This document shows, one piece after another, positions 23,546 through 35,281 of a stretch of DNA of 64,000 nucleotides. The notes beneath the pieces are model-generated. The model had not been told where the DNA came from. It was given only the letters and a program-made list of their open reading frames with translations, and searched no databases. The translations under genes were made by a program, and so were the position numbers. Location of the stretch: assembly GCA_025084515.1 (NCBI GenBank), contig JAJAGP010001651.1, positions 62,001 through 126,000 of the forward strand, written 5' to 3'. Every line of letters begins with the position of its first letter. Within the stretch, counting starts at the first letter, position 1. The DNA comes from Ancistrus triradiatus. Lineage: Eukaryota > Chordata > Actinopteri > Siluriformes > Loricariidae.

Positions 23546-24384
23546 AAAGGTTTGTTTTTTAGAGCACTAAGAAAAAAAAAAATCTCTGAGATGCATAAGT
23601 GGTAGCCAGGCGATTACATCCATGCAGACTGTTTTTATGTAAATCTTTATATATCTGGTCCCTGAAATTGTATTTAAAATTCAATGGCACAAAATGTTTC
23701 CTCTTGTTATGACCCTGTTTTTTGCCTCTTGCTTCAGTTCTTTGTTACATCAGACAGTGATACATTACGAATTCTGAACAAATCGTCCTGGTCTCCACCT
23801 TTGCTTGTCACCAGATAATTGCAATACAAACAGAACACTACATTCTGTTTGCATTGCAATTGCTGGAAAAGTGAGTTTGGTGGAAAAGGGGGCTAATTGC
23901 TATGCGACAGCGTGCCACTCAAACACCCCTTCTTTTCAAACTGTGTGAGTGTGCCGCTCTGACTACCACTTATGTCATTAATAGAGCGAAACCTTTTTGA
24001 AAGGCCTAAACACATCAGAAGAGCGCTTTCCGACCACCATGGCCACTGCTCAGGAGACCAAATAAAAATTCATTATAGCTGTTAAAACATGGAGCACTTT
24101 GAGCTTTGTCACACTCTGTCTAAGGAGAGGAGATAGTGACTGATGCAAGTGCAAGTGGAGATGGTTTATTACAAGACATGGTGGATAACTACACACAGAC
24201 AAGGTGAAATCAGCCTGGGTGGCTAAGCTAATGAAAAGATAGGTGACACAGACAGATTAGAGTTCTAAACTAACAAGGAGGCTGGTGGTAAATAAGCTCA
24301 TGAATAAGCTCATACACAGTGCTAATACAGAAACTGAGCTAATGCAAGCTGAGAATTTGTTAATGCTGACTGACAATGTGCTAA
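23546..24384. other. Unique-looking DNA with a hairpin; possible conserved non-coding sequence
   Basis: This stretch has no repeat family and no gene that I recognise. It contains homeodomain-type and POU-type sites (for example gctaattgc and tttgcattgc) and the hairpin at 23811-23866. Its low repeat content between dense transposons hints at constraint, but that cannot be shown from one sequence. Confidence 0.35.
23811..23866. repeat. 56-nt inverted repeat (hairpin)
   Basis: Arms 23817-23835 and 23843-23861 are complementary over 19 bp with a single mismatch. They close on a 7-base loop (cactaca). Beyond a small bulge, ccag and ctgg extend the stem. It does not belong to any repeat recognised in the window. 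A short precursor-like RNA, a palindromic protein site or a relic of a small transposon are all possible. Confidence 0.6.
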
Positions 24385-24902
24385 ACAAAATCGCAGTGCT
24401 AACAGCAGGGGGTCTGGGTCCTTTCTCTGTGGACTCTGCATGTCCTTCCCATGTCCATGTGGGTTTGCGCCGGTTTCTCCCACAGTCCAAAAACATGCTT
24501 TACATTTACATTTACATCATTTAGCAGACGCCCTTATCCAGAGCGACTTACAGGTTGTACAGTCTTACAATCCAAGCAATTGTGGGTTAAGGGTCTTGCT
24601 CAAGGACCCAACAGTGGCAGCAAGGCAGAGGTGGGATTTGAACCCTGAACCTTCTGGTCCATAGTCCAGTACCTTACCCGCTAGGCTACCACAATCCATG
24701 ATGCTTTAGATGAATTGATAACTCTAAAGTGGCCCTAATGTGTGAGTTTGTGCATGAGTATGTGCATGTATATATACCCTATGATGGATTGGCACCCTGT
24801 CTAGGGTTATTCCTGCCTTGAGACCTATGCCGCTGGCTAGGCATCGGCTCTCCGCGACCCTGTCTGGGATTAACAGGAGAACAGCGAATCAGGAACCAGA
24901 AC
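24385..24902 (+). repeat. DANA-like SINE interrupted by a second SINE
   Basis: The first part ends ctcccacagtccaaaaac. After the inserted SINE the body resumes with ttgataactctaaagtggcc, gattggcaccctgtctaggg and ggattaacaggagaacagcg. The two parts read on as one SINE of the same class as 3055-3336. Confidence 0.8.
24503..24700 (-). repeat. tRNA-derived SINE with L2-type tail, inserted in a SINE
   Basis: The 8-bp sequence atgcttta occurs on both sides (24495-24502 and 24701-24708), a clear target-site duplication. The L2-like tail begins with catttacattt on the plus strand, and the tRNA-like head lies at the right, ending ctaggctaccacaatcc. This is the best-bounded SINE insertion in the window. 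Confidence 0.88.
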
Positions 24903-25010
24903 CAGGAAACACGAGGATGTGTAACAATACAACACACAAAAAAAAAGAATGGTAAAGCAGGCTTAGATAGAGGGAGCGGAAAGGGAAAAGGTTCAGAGGA
25001 GAGCCATGTA

Positions 25011-26421
25011 CAACCCCAATTCCAATAAAGTTGGGGCCTTGTGTAAAACATAAATAAAAACAGAATACAATGATCTGCAAATCTTTTTCAACCCATATTC
25101 AATTGAATACACTACAAAGACAAGATATTTTTTTTTGCAAATATTTAGTCATTTTGAATGTGATGCCTGCAACACGTTCCAAAACAGTTGGGACAGGGGC
25201 AACAAAAAACACCTGTTTGGAACATTCCACAGGTGAACACTTTCATTGGAAACAGGTGAGTGTCATGATTGGGTATAAAGGGAGCGTCCCCAAAAAGCTC
25301 AAGTCATTCACAAGCAAGGATGGGGCGAGGTTCACCACAAATAATCCAACAGTTTAAGAACAACTTTTCTCAACGTGCAATTGCAAGGAATTTAGGGATT
25401 TCATCATTTACAGTCCATAATATCATCAGAAGATTCAGAGAATCTGGAGAAATCTCTGCAAGTTAGCGGCGAGATCAAAAACCAACAATGAATGCCCGTG
25501 ACTTTCGATCCTTCAGGCGGCAGTGCATTAAAAACCAACATCATTCTGTCAACAACACCCAGAAACGCCGCCGGCTTCTCTGGGCCCGAGCTCATCTGAG
25601 ATGGACTGACGTAAAGTGGAAAGGTGTCCAGTGGACTGACGAGGTCATATTTCAAATTGTTTTTGGAAATCATGGACGTCGTGTTCACCTGGCTAAAAAG
25701 GAAAAGGACTGTCTGGATTGTTATCAGCGCTAAGTTCAAAAGCCAGCATCTCTGATGGTATGGGGGTGTGTTAGTGCCCATGGCATGGGTGACTTGCACA
25801 TCTGTGAAGGCACCATTAATGGTGAAAGGTACATACAGGTTTTGGAGCAACATATGCTGCCATCCAAGCAACGTCTTTTTCAGGGACGTCCCTGCTTATT
25901 TCAGTAAGCCAATGCCAAGCCACATTCTGCACGTGTTACAGCAGCATGGCTTCATAGTAAGAGAGTGTGGGTACTAGACTGGCCTGCCTGCAGTCCAGAC
26001 CTGGCGCCCATTGAAAATATGTGGCGCATTATGAAGCACAAAATACGACAGCGGAGACCCCGGACTATTGAGCAACTGAAGTTGTACATCAAGCAAGAAT
26101 GGGAAAAAATTCCACCTACAAAGCTTCAACAATTAGTGTCCTCAGTTCCCAAACGCTTATGGAGTGTTATTAAAATGAAAGGTGATGCAACACAGTGGTA
26201 AACATGCTCCTGTCCCAACTGTTTTGGAACGTGTTGCAGGCATCACATTCAAAATGAGTGAATATTTGTAAAAATCAGTAAAGTTTATCTGTTTGAACAT
26301 TAAATATCTTGTCTTTGTAGTGTATTCAATTGAATATGGGTTGAAAAAGATTTGCAGATCATTGTATTCTGTTTTTATTTATGTTTTACACAAGGCCCCA
26401 ACTTTATTGGAATTGGGGTTG
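25011..26421 (+). mobile_element. Complete 1411-bp Tc1/mariner-type transposon, family E
   Basis: The ends are caaccccaattcc and its exact inverse, flanked by TA at 25009-25010 and 26422-26423. By eye the outer 120 bp of the two terminal repeats are identical. A second inner block, ending near gttccaaaacagttgggaca, is also repeated in inverse. The intervening sequence holds one transposase reading frame with three stops. The near-identity of the ends suggests a recent insertion. Confidence 0.95.
25320..26201 (+). pseudogene. Tc1/mariner transposase with three in-frame stops
   Basis: One uninterrupted frame of 294 codons starts MGRGSPQIIQQFKNN. It includes the helix-turn-helix QRAIARNLGISSFTVHNII, the first catalytic block VQWTDEVIFQ, SLMVWGCVSAHGMG and finally WPACSPDLAPIENMW with the glutamate. 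Stops lie at 25464-25466 (TAG), 25731-25733 (TAA) and 25905-25907 (TAA). There is no frameshift. The usual QQDNAKPH block reads Q-stop-A-NAKPH, so the second aspartate (25908-25910) is alanine. The copy cannot make active enzyme. Confidence 0.92.
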
Positions 26422-26715
26422 TAGGATGATGTTGTTCCCAAGCACACATCCTCATCCTGATACTGTTTAACACTCCTGCATTTGTTTGTGTGAAGTCACA
26501 GTTTGTTCGTGTGACAGATAATGATGGTGTCTACAAGTTACACATGCTGAAAATGGAACAGAATGATATCATCTTAGGCTTCTTCGAGTCTATACCTAGG
26601 ATGTACACTGGGTGTGTTGTAGTGATAGTGTCATTACAGGTTAAGACACAGGATATTTCATCCAATCTACAGCTTGATTGTCCAGTTCTAACATGAAATG
26701 TGCTGTGTCCAAAAT

Positions 26716-27345
26716 TAGAGATGCACCGATCGATCGGTTGTTGCCCGAAATCGAATAGTTTTTCTGTGTGATCAGTTGTGCCCTGTGATTGGCTGAACAG
26801 TCTCATCAAACCGATTCAGTTCCGGTCACATTAAGCCTACACTTTTTATGCTGAGGTTACTTCAGAATTCAGGACCTTTAAACTTAAACAGTTCATGCTC
26901 AGCCTCTCCGTGTTTGTTTCCCGGTCCCAACGTTTAGCGCGCGGCTCAATGGTCTGTTTATTAAAGACTTCTTCTGCGTCTGTGATCTGTTGTATGTGTT
27001 TATGATTTTTATTAGTTAATAAAAGCTCACAGTGCATGTTTTTAATTGTGCTGTACCATTTGTGCCCGAGCTTTAGTATGTTTATGTCTTACCATTTTGT
27101 ACGCAGCTACCTGTGGGGTGAGTTGCAATTCATTTCGTTTGTACTTGTACCCTTGCACTAACTGGTGACAGGCTCTTATCCAGGCTGTAATAAAGTACCA
27201 ACACCACAAAGCTAAAGCTAGAAAGAATAGAGCCAGGTACAAGCAAACCGCTCCTGCTATCTTTCTTTAGTAATTGTGTCTGTATGCTGTCATTTATAAT
27301 TCTTAGGCAAAATGAAAATCAAAATCGGCCGATCACGTATTTAAA
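26716..27345. mobile_element. Possible hAT-like DNA transposon fragment
   Basis: The sequence tagagatgcaccgatcgatc resembles the terminal motif of many vertebrate hAT elements. A partly complementary aaaatcggccgatcacg lies near 27319. No convincing 8-bp target duplication or transposase was seen. The assignment is tentative. Confidence 0.3.
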
Positions 27346-28937
27346 TCTTATCCATATGTCATTCTTAATAACATTTATTTCATTTCATTTAGAATTGCTG
27401 CTTTATTCGTGCCTGACAACTGTTGAGGAAGCCTTACACTTGATGCTGCTCATTCCTAAGAAGTAATTCAGTGTTTTTATTTATTGTAGTCACTTGCATC
27501 TGACTTTTTAGCTCCATAAATTGGGAAGACATTCCATTTTATCTGTAGACCACAACATCCTATTTCCCCTGTTGGGAAACTTAAAAGGAAGTAAAGTGAC
27601 AAATTCAAGCAGTCATGTTATTCAACACCTGGCCTTGGAAGTAGATTGCTTTCAAATAAGGTGTGGCCTGCACCTGAGCTTACTTGAAGGAAACCCAGAC
27701 TGGCATTTTTATGTGGACTAGAAATTGGTAAGCAGGACTGCACCCCAGTCATGTCAATATAAATTTTGGACTAGGGTAAAAGGACCGGTGCTTGTCCAGA
27801 GATTGAGGGTATACAATGCCACTCTCATAACAACGAAGCAGGTACTAAAGAAATTAATGATTTGTACTGTGTAATTATGAATGGTTTGATGCATTACTGA
27901 TCCACTAGTTAAGGTTTTGTACTATTATTTCAAATCCGTACTCTGCCAACCTGCCACTGGCAAGATGCTTTACCCTTCAATTATAGCCGGTCCAGAAAAT
28001 GACCTCAGCTAAATGCTGTAGTTATAAACAAATACATTCCATTTTCCAGACTTCATGTGTTTTGATAAAACATGCATACTACACAAGCTTATTCAGAAAT
28101 GAATGAATGAATGCTCTCCTTTGGACACAAACATCGACTTGACACTGGTCCTGTTTTCTTTGTATAAATAATGGGCTATAACAGTTACTGCACAATCTGT
28201 TAATAATAAAAAAAAAAACTTCAAGTGACCATTCTTCTTTAATGCACAGAGTTTATACTCTATAAAAAATGTACAGGTTACAAGTCTCCAGTATTCAGGG
28301 ACATTGATAACAGCTTTCACTCTTTCCCAAATGTACCAAACTAACTGACAACAGACTTGGGCCTAGCTAAAAAGATTGAACATCTGGCGAAGTGCCAAAT
28401 CTTGGAATGGAGGGCAATTAGTCGGGTTTTTCATTTGATTTCAGGAACCAACACCAGTCGGGTATTAGTCCATCACAGGGCACACGCATGGTAGCAGCCA
28501 ATAGTTCTAGAGCTAAAAATAAAATTTGAAGCTAAATCCAACTGGGTAACACTTGACCTATGACTTTGGCAAAGGCTGGATACAGATGCTCCAAAGGTCA
28601 TGGCGGATATACCTGTCTCTAAGTACCGTGTGGGAACCTGCTCAAACAGAACTGGAAATGACCACAGAAAAAATGACATTACGATAACAGGTTTGAAGTG
28701 TTCCTGATATGTACATATGAATATATTGCAATGAACACTCAATACCGGTCTCTCTACTTTAAACACTCAGCATATTAATTTATACTGTGAATCAAAATAG
28801 CATAATTACAGTCACAAAATAACCCCCACAGTCACCAAAGTTCTATATATAGTATACAGCTCAATCCAGTTAGAGGTGCAAGTATGGACAATGTGCATTC
28901 GCATAAAAGTACCTGGTTCGATATGGATATTATACTT
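27346..28937. other. DNA without a recognised gene
   Basis: The frames at 27521-27721, 28093-28320 and 28473-28766 show no motif. The stretch around 27500-27850 looks unique and may be old single-copy sequence. Confidence 0.4.
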
Positions 28938-28942
28938 AATAC

Positions 28943-29804
28943 TGTTACGGTTTGTCTCTAAAAAACTGGTAACTTATAACAAAAATAAAAGGGCTTTAGG
29001 ACCCAATCGCAGTTAGTCCCAGATGGAAATAGTGAACCAAAAAGTCTGAACAAGTAAAAGAAACTAAATTAAACAAAAACAAACTGAAAATGAAGCTGTG
29101 CCTATGGCTGCGCCTTTGGCTGGCAGCTGGGGGTCGAACCCTGAATGCTCACGTCAGGGTCCAGTGCTCTAGCGTCATGCCACCAGCTGGCTGAATCAGA
29201 TGTGAGAAAAACAAAACTAAGAAATAAAGGGCAAACCCAACCACTGCACTAAAGTGGACTCAAAAAAAAAAGGGAATGATATAATATCTAAAGAACAAAA
29301 GCCACTAATAATGTGCTGAAGCGCTGTGGCGAAGGAAAACAAAAAGAAAGGAAAGAAACGCCAAAGAGCACTCAGCTCCTCTCAGGTCCACTTTGCAGCA
29401 TGTAGAGGACCCGAGCGGAGCGATCCAGGGCGACTAGCATTGACACAAACGAGAGGAAGCGCGAGGGCACCGATGGCCACGGAATTCTTTCACTAATCTG
29501 ATCTACATAACCAATCTATGTCCCTGCAGGTTACCTCGAGCCTTACAGCTCTACATGCCTGGAGCTCTTCGAAGCCCTGCGCGTCATGAACACATGCGAT
29601 GAGTGTGAGGGTACAGCACATGGCTGGTCTCACACGAGCTCTTAAATAGGCGAGCCCCCAGATGTCGCCAATACCATAATCACGCAGCATAAGCGGATGC
29701 ATGTGCGATTGCGCACACTGAGGAACCTGGGATGTCCGCCAAGTCGATGCTGCCCTCTAGCATCGGCTTGGAGGGATCCTACAGTGCCAGGGGGGATCCT
29801 TACA
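28943..29804 (-). mobile_element. Solo LTR, minus orientation, with 5-bp target duplication
   Basis: On the minus strand it runs from TGTAAGGATCC to CCGTAACA. The 5-bp duplication aatac flanks it at 28938-28942 and 29805-29809. Internal landmarks are cctatttaagagctc, which looks like a TATA region, and a CpG-rich leader. No internal retrotransposon sequence remains, so it is a product of LTR recombination. It shares structure with the plus-strand LTR at 29909-30702, but they differ considerably. Confidence 0.88.
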
Positions 29805-29908
29805 AATACAGATAGTCCCTGATTTATGATAGATATATGTTCCAAAAAAAACCTTCTAAGTTGAATTTATCGTAAACTGAGGAGTTTAATATATAATGTA
29901 TATAACAG

Positions 29909-30702
29909 TGTCAGAGGTCCTACCAACCGACGCTAGGTTGCAGCGTCGGTGTAGTTTACTCGGTGGGATCTCTGGCAGCTGCCGCAATCGCGCATGCCTG
30001 TCTTTAAGCTACGCGATTGTGGCATAACTTGCAATTCTGGCTATTTAAGAGCCTTGCCAGGCTTCGCAGGTGTTGCACCATTCAACCCTCATGCGGTTTG
30101 CGCCCCTCAATCGCCGCTAAGGCCTTGTAGTGCGATCGCTATTTTGCCGCATGCCCTGAGACCTCACCTGTCTCATGCTCTGTTACAGAGCCTTCCGTGC
30201 TTTTTGTTTATGCTCTTTATTTTTTGTTAGGGAGAGTTTACAAACCGGGTCCGTTAAGGGGCTCAATTCCCGTAGCACCAGAAGGTGTGAGGTAAGCAAG
30301 ATCGCCCCCGGCTTCTTCCTCCTCTCGCCACCTGACGCTACGTGCCTGTGCGTCGCAATGCAGGCTCGCACGTGTTGTGCACGCTCCCGGCACCGCGCCC
30401 GGCACCGCGCCCCCCTTTCCCCGGACTGGCGCATGCGGGGTATTCTGCCTCGCCCTCCACTCTCTCTAAGCAGCGCGGTCCTGAGCGTCTGTGCGTGTGC
30501 AAGAAGATTCATTGAGCTTTCCCTTACACACAGAAGGTCATTTTTTCCTTTGTTATTTATTCATTTGTATTTTGTTAATTATTGTTCTTTATTTCATTTC
30601 AGTTCACTCCTACCACCTGGAGCTAACTGCGATTGGGTCCCAAGTATTTATATTTTATTTTACACGGTTCGTCATTTCTTTTAAACATGGCGAACCGTAA
30701 CA
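29909..30702 (+). mobile_element. Solo LTR, plus orientation, with 5-bp target duplication
   Basis: It runs from TGTCAGAGGTCC to CCGTAACA with aacag on both sides (29904-29908 and 30703-30707). The TATA-like ggctatttaagagcc lies at about 30044-30058, followed by a C- and G-rich region with many CpGs. The open frames at 29994-30230, 30175-30684 and 30183-30512 are within the LTR and are not genes. It belongs to the same family as 28943-29804 but to a separate insertion. Confidence 0.88.
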
Positions 30703-30759
30703 AACAGTGTAGCCTACCTTAAGGTCAAAGTCGCTGATTTGTGGAGTTAGCTATAATTC

Positions 30760-30835
30760 CCAGCAAGGCTGCTTAAAACAATGCTCCATTGTAAAAAGTG
30801 CTATAGAAATAATTCTGACTTTGACTTTGATGAAA
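30760..30835 (-). repeat. R1 fragment
   Basis: It contains atgctccattgtaaaaagtg, ctatagaaataattctgac and the ctttgactttga end. Only the end part is preserved. Confidence 0.6.
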
Positions 30836-32073
30836 AAGCTGGGAACTCCTTAAGGAAAATCATCCTTCATGGACACGTTAAAAGAAAGCTAGCTGCCAAA
30901 GCTACCAGCTTCAAAATCTGGTTACCGCTGTTCTTTGCATTTTTGCGTCTGCCTGCCTTGGTGTTAGCTATTTGTAGCTTAGTAGCAGGACTTTTTCCTG
31001 CACCCATGTTCAGACTCTTTCACCATACTCCCTTCACTCAGTATCCTGTCAGAGCTTAAGTTTGATTATGTGGGCTGGTTCCAGATACTGCATGATTAAA
31101 ACTTCACACACACAGACACACTGGGGCTCCTTAGGGACACCGACTGACCTACCACTTCTCTTCTAGTGTGCTAGTATACAGACATGAGGAGAACATCCAA
31201 ACTGTATGCTCTGTAACACAAAAAAAAACCACACTAACCACAACCAGACAGTAAAAAGTAAATGTATAACTCTTGTTTTGTTCCAGCATATCAATAAGCT
31301 TTCTTCTATCTGTTAAAGCTTGCTTTAAAGCTAGTGCATAGTCACTAAGGACGGAATTGATCAAATCTGTTGCAATGCCTTATTATACAGACCTTTTGTG
31401 CTCCCCTTTTGTGTTTGCTTGCGATATCTACACATAATCAAATGCTGTTCTCTTTGTAAGAACACAGGGTAATAAATTCAGAGCACAAGTTCTAAGCATT
31501 TAAAAGGCACAAAAAAGACACTTATGCAAAACTTAGTTCAGCGAGTGCAAAGATCTATTTAATTTCCTGTTTAGGCAGTATTCTGCCTTTTAACTCAAAT
31601 GCTTATTTTCCACCAGTTGAGGTTTTACTTCTGACATTTGTGTCTTTCGGTTGTTTATTTTATGTCTTTTATGGATACACAAGAAACAACAGTTTACCCT
31701 TCAAACATCTCTTTAGAATAAATGCCTTAGGGTTTATTTTTTTAGGCATTGTACCTAGCCAGGAAGATTAGAAAAGAAAAAGGAAACCTCAAACAAATGA
31801 TACAAAGTGGGATTGTGTATCAGAGAACCCAATCAACAAGACTTCATGCGATTTATTTGAACTCCTATCTTACTGTGACTTGAAATAAGTCCCAGTGGCA
31901 CTTAGTGATAATAAGGTTTAAGATATTTCTATCGGTGTCCCTTTCTCTCTGTCTCTTACACACATACACTCACAAACAATGGGCTGCATTTGAGTGAGTA
32001 CTAATAACAGTTTGCCTCCATCTTTGCCAATTTGACTGGCTCCAAGAGCTGTGGTTTTTTTTATGTACTAATG
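30836..32073. other. DNA without a recognised gene
   Basis: The frames at 30781-31059 and 31149-31364 have no recognised domain. Nothing else was seen. Confidence 0.4.
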
Positions 32074-32273
32074 TATTTACATTTACATTTACAGCATTTA
32101 GCAGACGCCCTTATCCAGAGCGACTTACAATTGATACAGTCTTACAATTCAAGCAATTGTGGGTTAAGGGCCTTGCTCAAGGACCCAACAGTGGCAGCTT
32201 GGCAGAGGTGGGATTTGAACCCTGGACCTTCTGGTCCATAGTCCAGTACCTTACCCGCTAGGCAACCACAGTC
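32074..32273 (-). repeat. tRNA-derived SINE with L2-type tail
   Basis: Near complete, with the tail tttacatttacatttacagc on the left and the tRNA-like head ending cgctaggcaaccacagtcc on the right. The sequence tattt on either side may be part of the target duplication. Confidence 0.88.
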
Positions 32274-32349
32274 CTATTTGGACTTTTATGGACACCTTTG
32301 GGTTTGTGATACTATAACCTTAAAGGCATGAGCCTGTTGTGACATTATA

Positions 32350-32545
32350 TCATTCATTCATTTGTTTAATCAATTCCATACCTGCTTAACCCACTTCAGT
32401 ACTGTGGAGAGTTGGGGCCAAACTGACACCCAACTCAAGCGTCAATCCAACTCAGGCCACATATATAGTACACACTCTCACTCACACCAGGACACTTTAA
32501 AGAGACCAAATCACCCAACACATGTAATTGAAAAGTGGGAAGTAA
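32350..32545 (-). repeat. DANA-like SINE, partial
   Basis: It starts at the tail (attcattcatttg), then tacctgcttaacccacttcag and a CT-rich body. The conserved body blocks are eroded and the head is not seen. Confidence 0.6.
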
Positions 32546-34160
32546 CTTGAAGTCCTAGCCAGACAAAGCTCTAGCTTGACTTTATTGCATGCATATCCTG
32601 GAAGGAAACTTCTAATAGGATAATGTGATAATCTGAAATCTCAAATTTTAAACCCTTTCACTTTCAAAAATAAGACTGTTCCAACATATGGTGATCAAAT
32701 ACAACAATCAGTAGTGTGATTCTTAAAAAAATATATATAATGACTCAGTATAATATAATGACAACATAAACTCAATACAGTGACATAACTCCTAAAGTTC
32801 CTCGGGTCGTTTACAGTCTTAGGTCTTCTAAGATGGCCTAAAAATGAGAGTTCTGGACCAGTAAGCAGTAGCTTGCTGTTTAGGCTGAATTCTGAACCAG
32901 TCAAGGTCAAAAGTACTTTTCTTGTAAATGTAAAAATTATAATAAACCTAATCCAGCTGTTGTGATAGGAACCTAGGGCAACATGCATGCCAATGCTCAG
33001 AATCTCCCTTGCAGTCATATTTGACTGTTTTTGCATTTTATAAAAAGCCTCAAATTTGGCCATTGCTTATTCTATATGAAAAGGTTTATGCAAAATGGGA
33101 GCTGAATATCAGAAGATGTTATATGCAAAACTCAATGTGCTTGCCAGATAAACACAAATCAGCTTCTGTTCCTCACAATCAATTTCACTCAATGCAAATA
33201 AGGGAAGGAGGTGACCTTGGGAGGAGGGAATCGGTATCTTCGCAGTCGACACTGCTCACTTTCAACCAGTCTGTGCTTCTGGCAGTGCGGGATTCTTTGC
33301 CACATTATGTTAACTCAAATATGACAGGATATTTAGACAGCCGTGCTATGGGAGCAGCAGTTGAGGAATTTATATTATTTCTATAGTGTACTGTGGTTCT
33401 TGAAAAGCACACAGCAACGGAACACACCGCAGCCTTCATATCTCAAACCACGCTGTTGTTAGACACTTGTCAGGGGGAAATTTCAATTGATGCCACAATA
33501 TCAGAAAAGACAAGATAATCTTCTGTCTGACACTGGTAAATCACTGTGTCAATATTAACCCCGCTTGTGTTTGTCTCAGAGGTGATGCTGACTTGAAAAT
33601 TACAGGAAATTAAAATTCACTCAGACCATAGAGAAATGGCAGAAGCCTCCAGAAGGTAAATGAAAACACAGCACAGCGAGGGGGGAAAGTGTTGCATAAA
33701 AACACCGCATGCCTTGATTAATATCTCTGGGAAGGAGGGACGAGGACCAAAAAAAGCAATACCTGCAAAGTGTGTTGTGTTTGCAAATGGCCATTATTGT
33801 ACGTTACAAACAAACTCACTAGCTATTAAAGGAAGCAAAACAGAAGCAAAAGCACCAAGTAAATCAGAAGTAGAGCTGAATCAATGCTAGTACATCCAAT
33901 TAAATGGCATCTAAGCTAAGGCCAAACGGGGCTTAATGAGCTTCTGTTATGTAGCACAATAATGTTTGGGATGAAACCATTATATTGTTGGCTTTAATGA
34001 GTGTTCCTTTTTAGCCTTTCCACTGGTCTGCCGAAATAGGCATTTTTTCCCATAAAAAAGTTTTGAAACAGCAATATAAAGCAATAAGGAAATTACTAGC
34101 ATTGCCTCTTTTTGTGTCATTCCCCTGACTTGTATCTTTCTTCAACTTTGTCCCAGAGCC
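32546..34160. other. Unique-looking DNA; no recognised gene
   Basis: The 125-codon frame at 33009-33386 is the longest but has no recognisable domain. Segments around 33440-34050 are repeat-poor and could include old conserved non-coding sequence. No firm support. Confidence 0.35.
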
Positions 34161-34526
34161 CCTTTAAGAGCATCTTTCCAACCAACTGTGAACTCCTTTC
34201 CTTTTGCCATGCAATACTAGTAGTGGACTCGTCAAGGAAAAGCCAGTTTTATTCTGTGTTCAAAACATCAGGGAGGGGTATGATATGTCTGCATCTAGTT
34301 TGGAGCTGAATACAACTGGTTTAAAAAACAAATCAGCAGCTGAGGACATTTCCTCTGTGACAAGTGTATGCTGAATTTAGTTTAGTCTTGTTATTAAGTG
34401 TTCACTGTGTGGGAGAATTGTGAGAGAGGGCGGGTCACTAAGTACAGCCCTGTCGACTGAGAATGCACCAAAACTGTTACCTGCTGGAGGACGTAAGAAC
34501 ATACAATGGCTCTGTTAACTAGACTA

Positions 34527-34529
<3 letters not shown>

Positions 34530-34577
<48 letters not shown>
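34530..34577. repeat. AAT microsatellite, unit 1
   Basis: About 15 AAT repeats within the first tandem unit. Confidence 0.95.
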
Positions 34578-35220
34578 CTAAAATTTTAAATTCTATTTTA
34601 TTATGTTCCCCACAATATGATACAAGAATGTATTTATAAAATCATTTATTTATACATTTTATTTAGTATATATTGAATTATATTTCAATTATTATATTTC
34701 TGTGTATTTAAACTATTATTATAAATGTATTATTAGGTCATTTTGTTTATTTCTTACACAAAAGATCTAGCCTGCCAAAGGAGGTCGGGTTCTTTTTTTG
34801 AGTCCTGGTTCTCCCAAGGTTTCTTCCTTGCCTCTGCAGGCAAGTAACTTCAGTTGATTTACTGTGTACTCCTGTCCTGTTACTATTCTGTACTAGTAGT
34901 GGACTCCAAGGAAAAGCCAGGTTTATTATGAAGTGTTCAAAACCACTACAGGTAACATCAGGTAGTGGTCTTGCATACCTATATCTACCTCGGAGCTGAA
35001 TACAACTGTATATAAAAAAGAAAAAAGCAGCTGAGGACCTTTCCTCTAAGATGAGTGCATGCTTAATTCAGTTTAGACTTGTTATTAAGTATTCACTGTG
35101 TGGGAGAATTGTGAGAGAGGGCGGGTCACTAAGTACAGCCCTGTCGACTGAGAATGCACCAAAACTGGTACCTGCTGGAGGACACAAGAACCTACAATGA
35201 CTCCGTTAACTAAACTAACT

Positions 35221-35221
35221 G

Positions 35222-35281
<60 letters not shown>
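35221..35281. repeat. AAT microsatellite, unit 2
   Basis: About 19 AAT repeats at the equivalent place in the second tandem unit. Confidence 0.95.

Noticed and set aside
30175..30684. 169-codon frame, the longest near 30 kb
   Set aside because: It lies wholly inside a solo LTR bounded by a target duplication, and no protein motif is seen.
32074..32273. tRNA gene
   Set aside because: The A and B boxes belong to a SINE head. The rest does not fold as a tRNA, and the copy ends in an L2-type tail.
33009..33386. 125-codon frame as a host exon
   Set aside because: No recognisable domain and no clear splice sites in register; compatible with chance.
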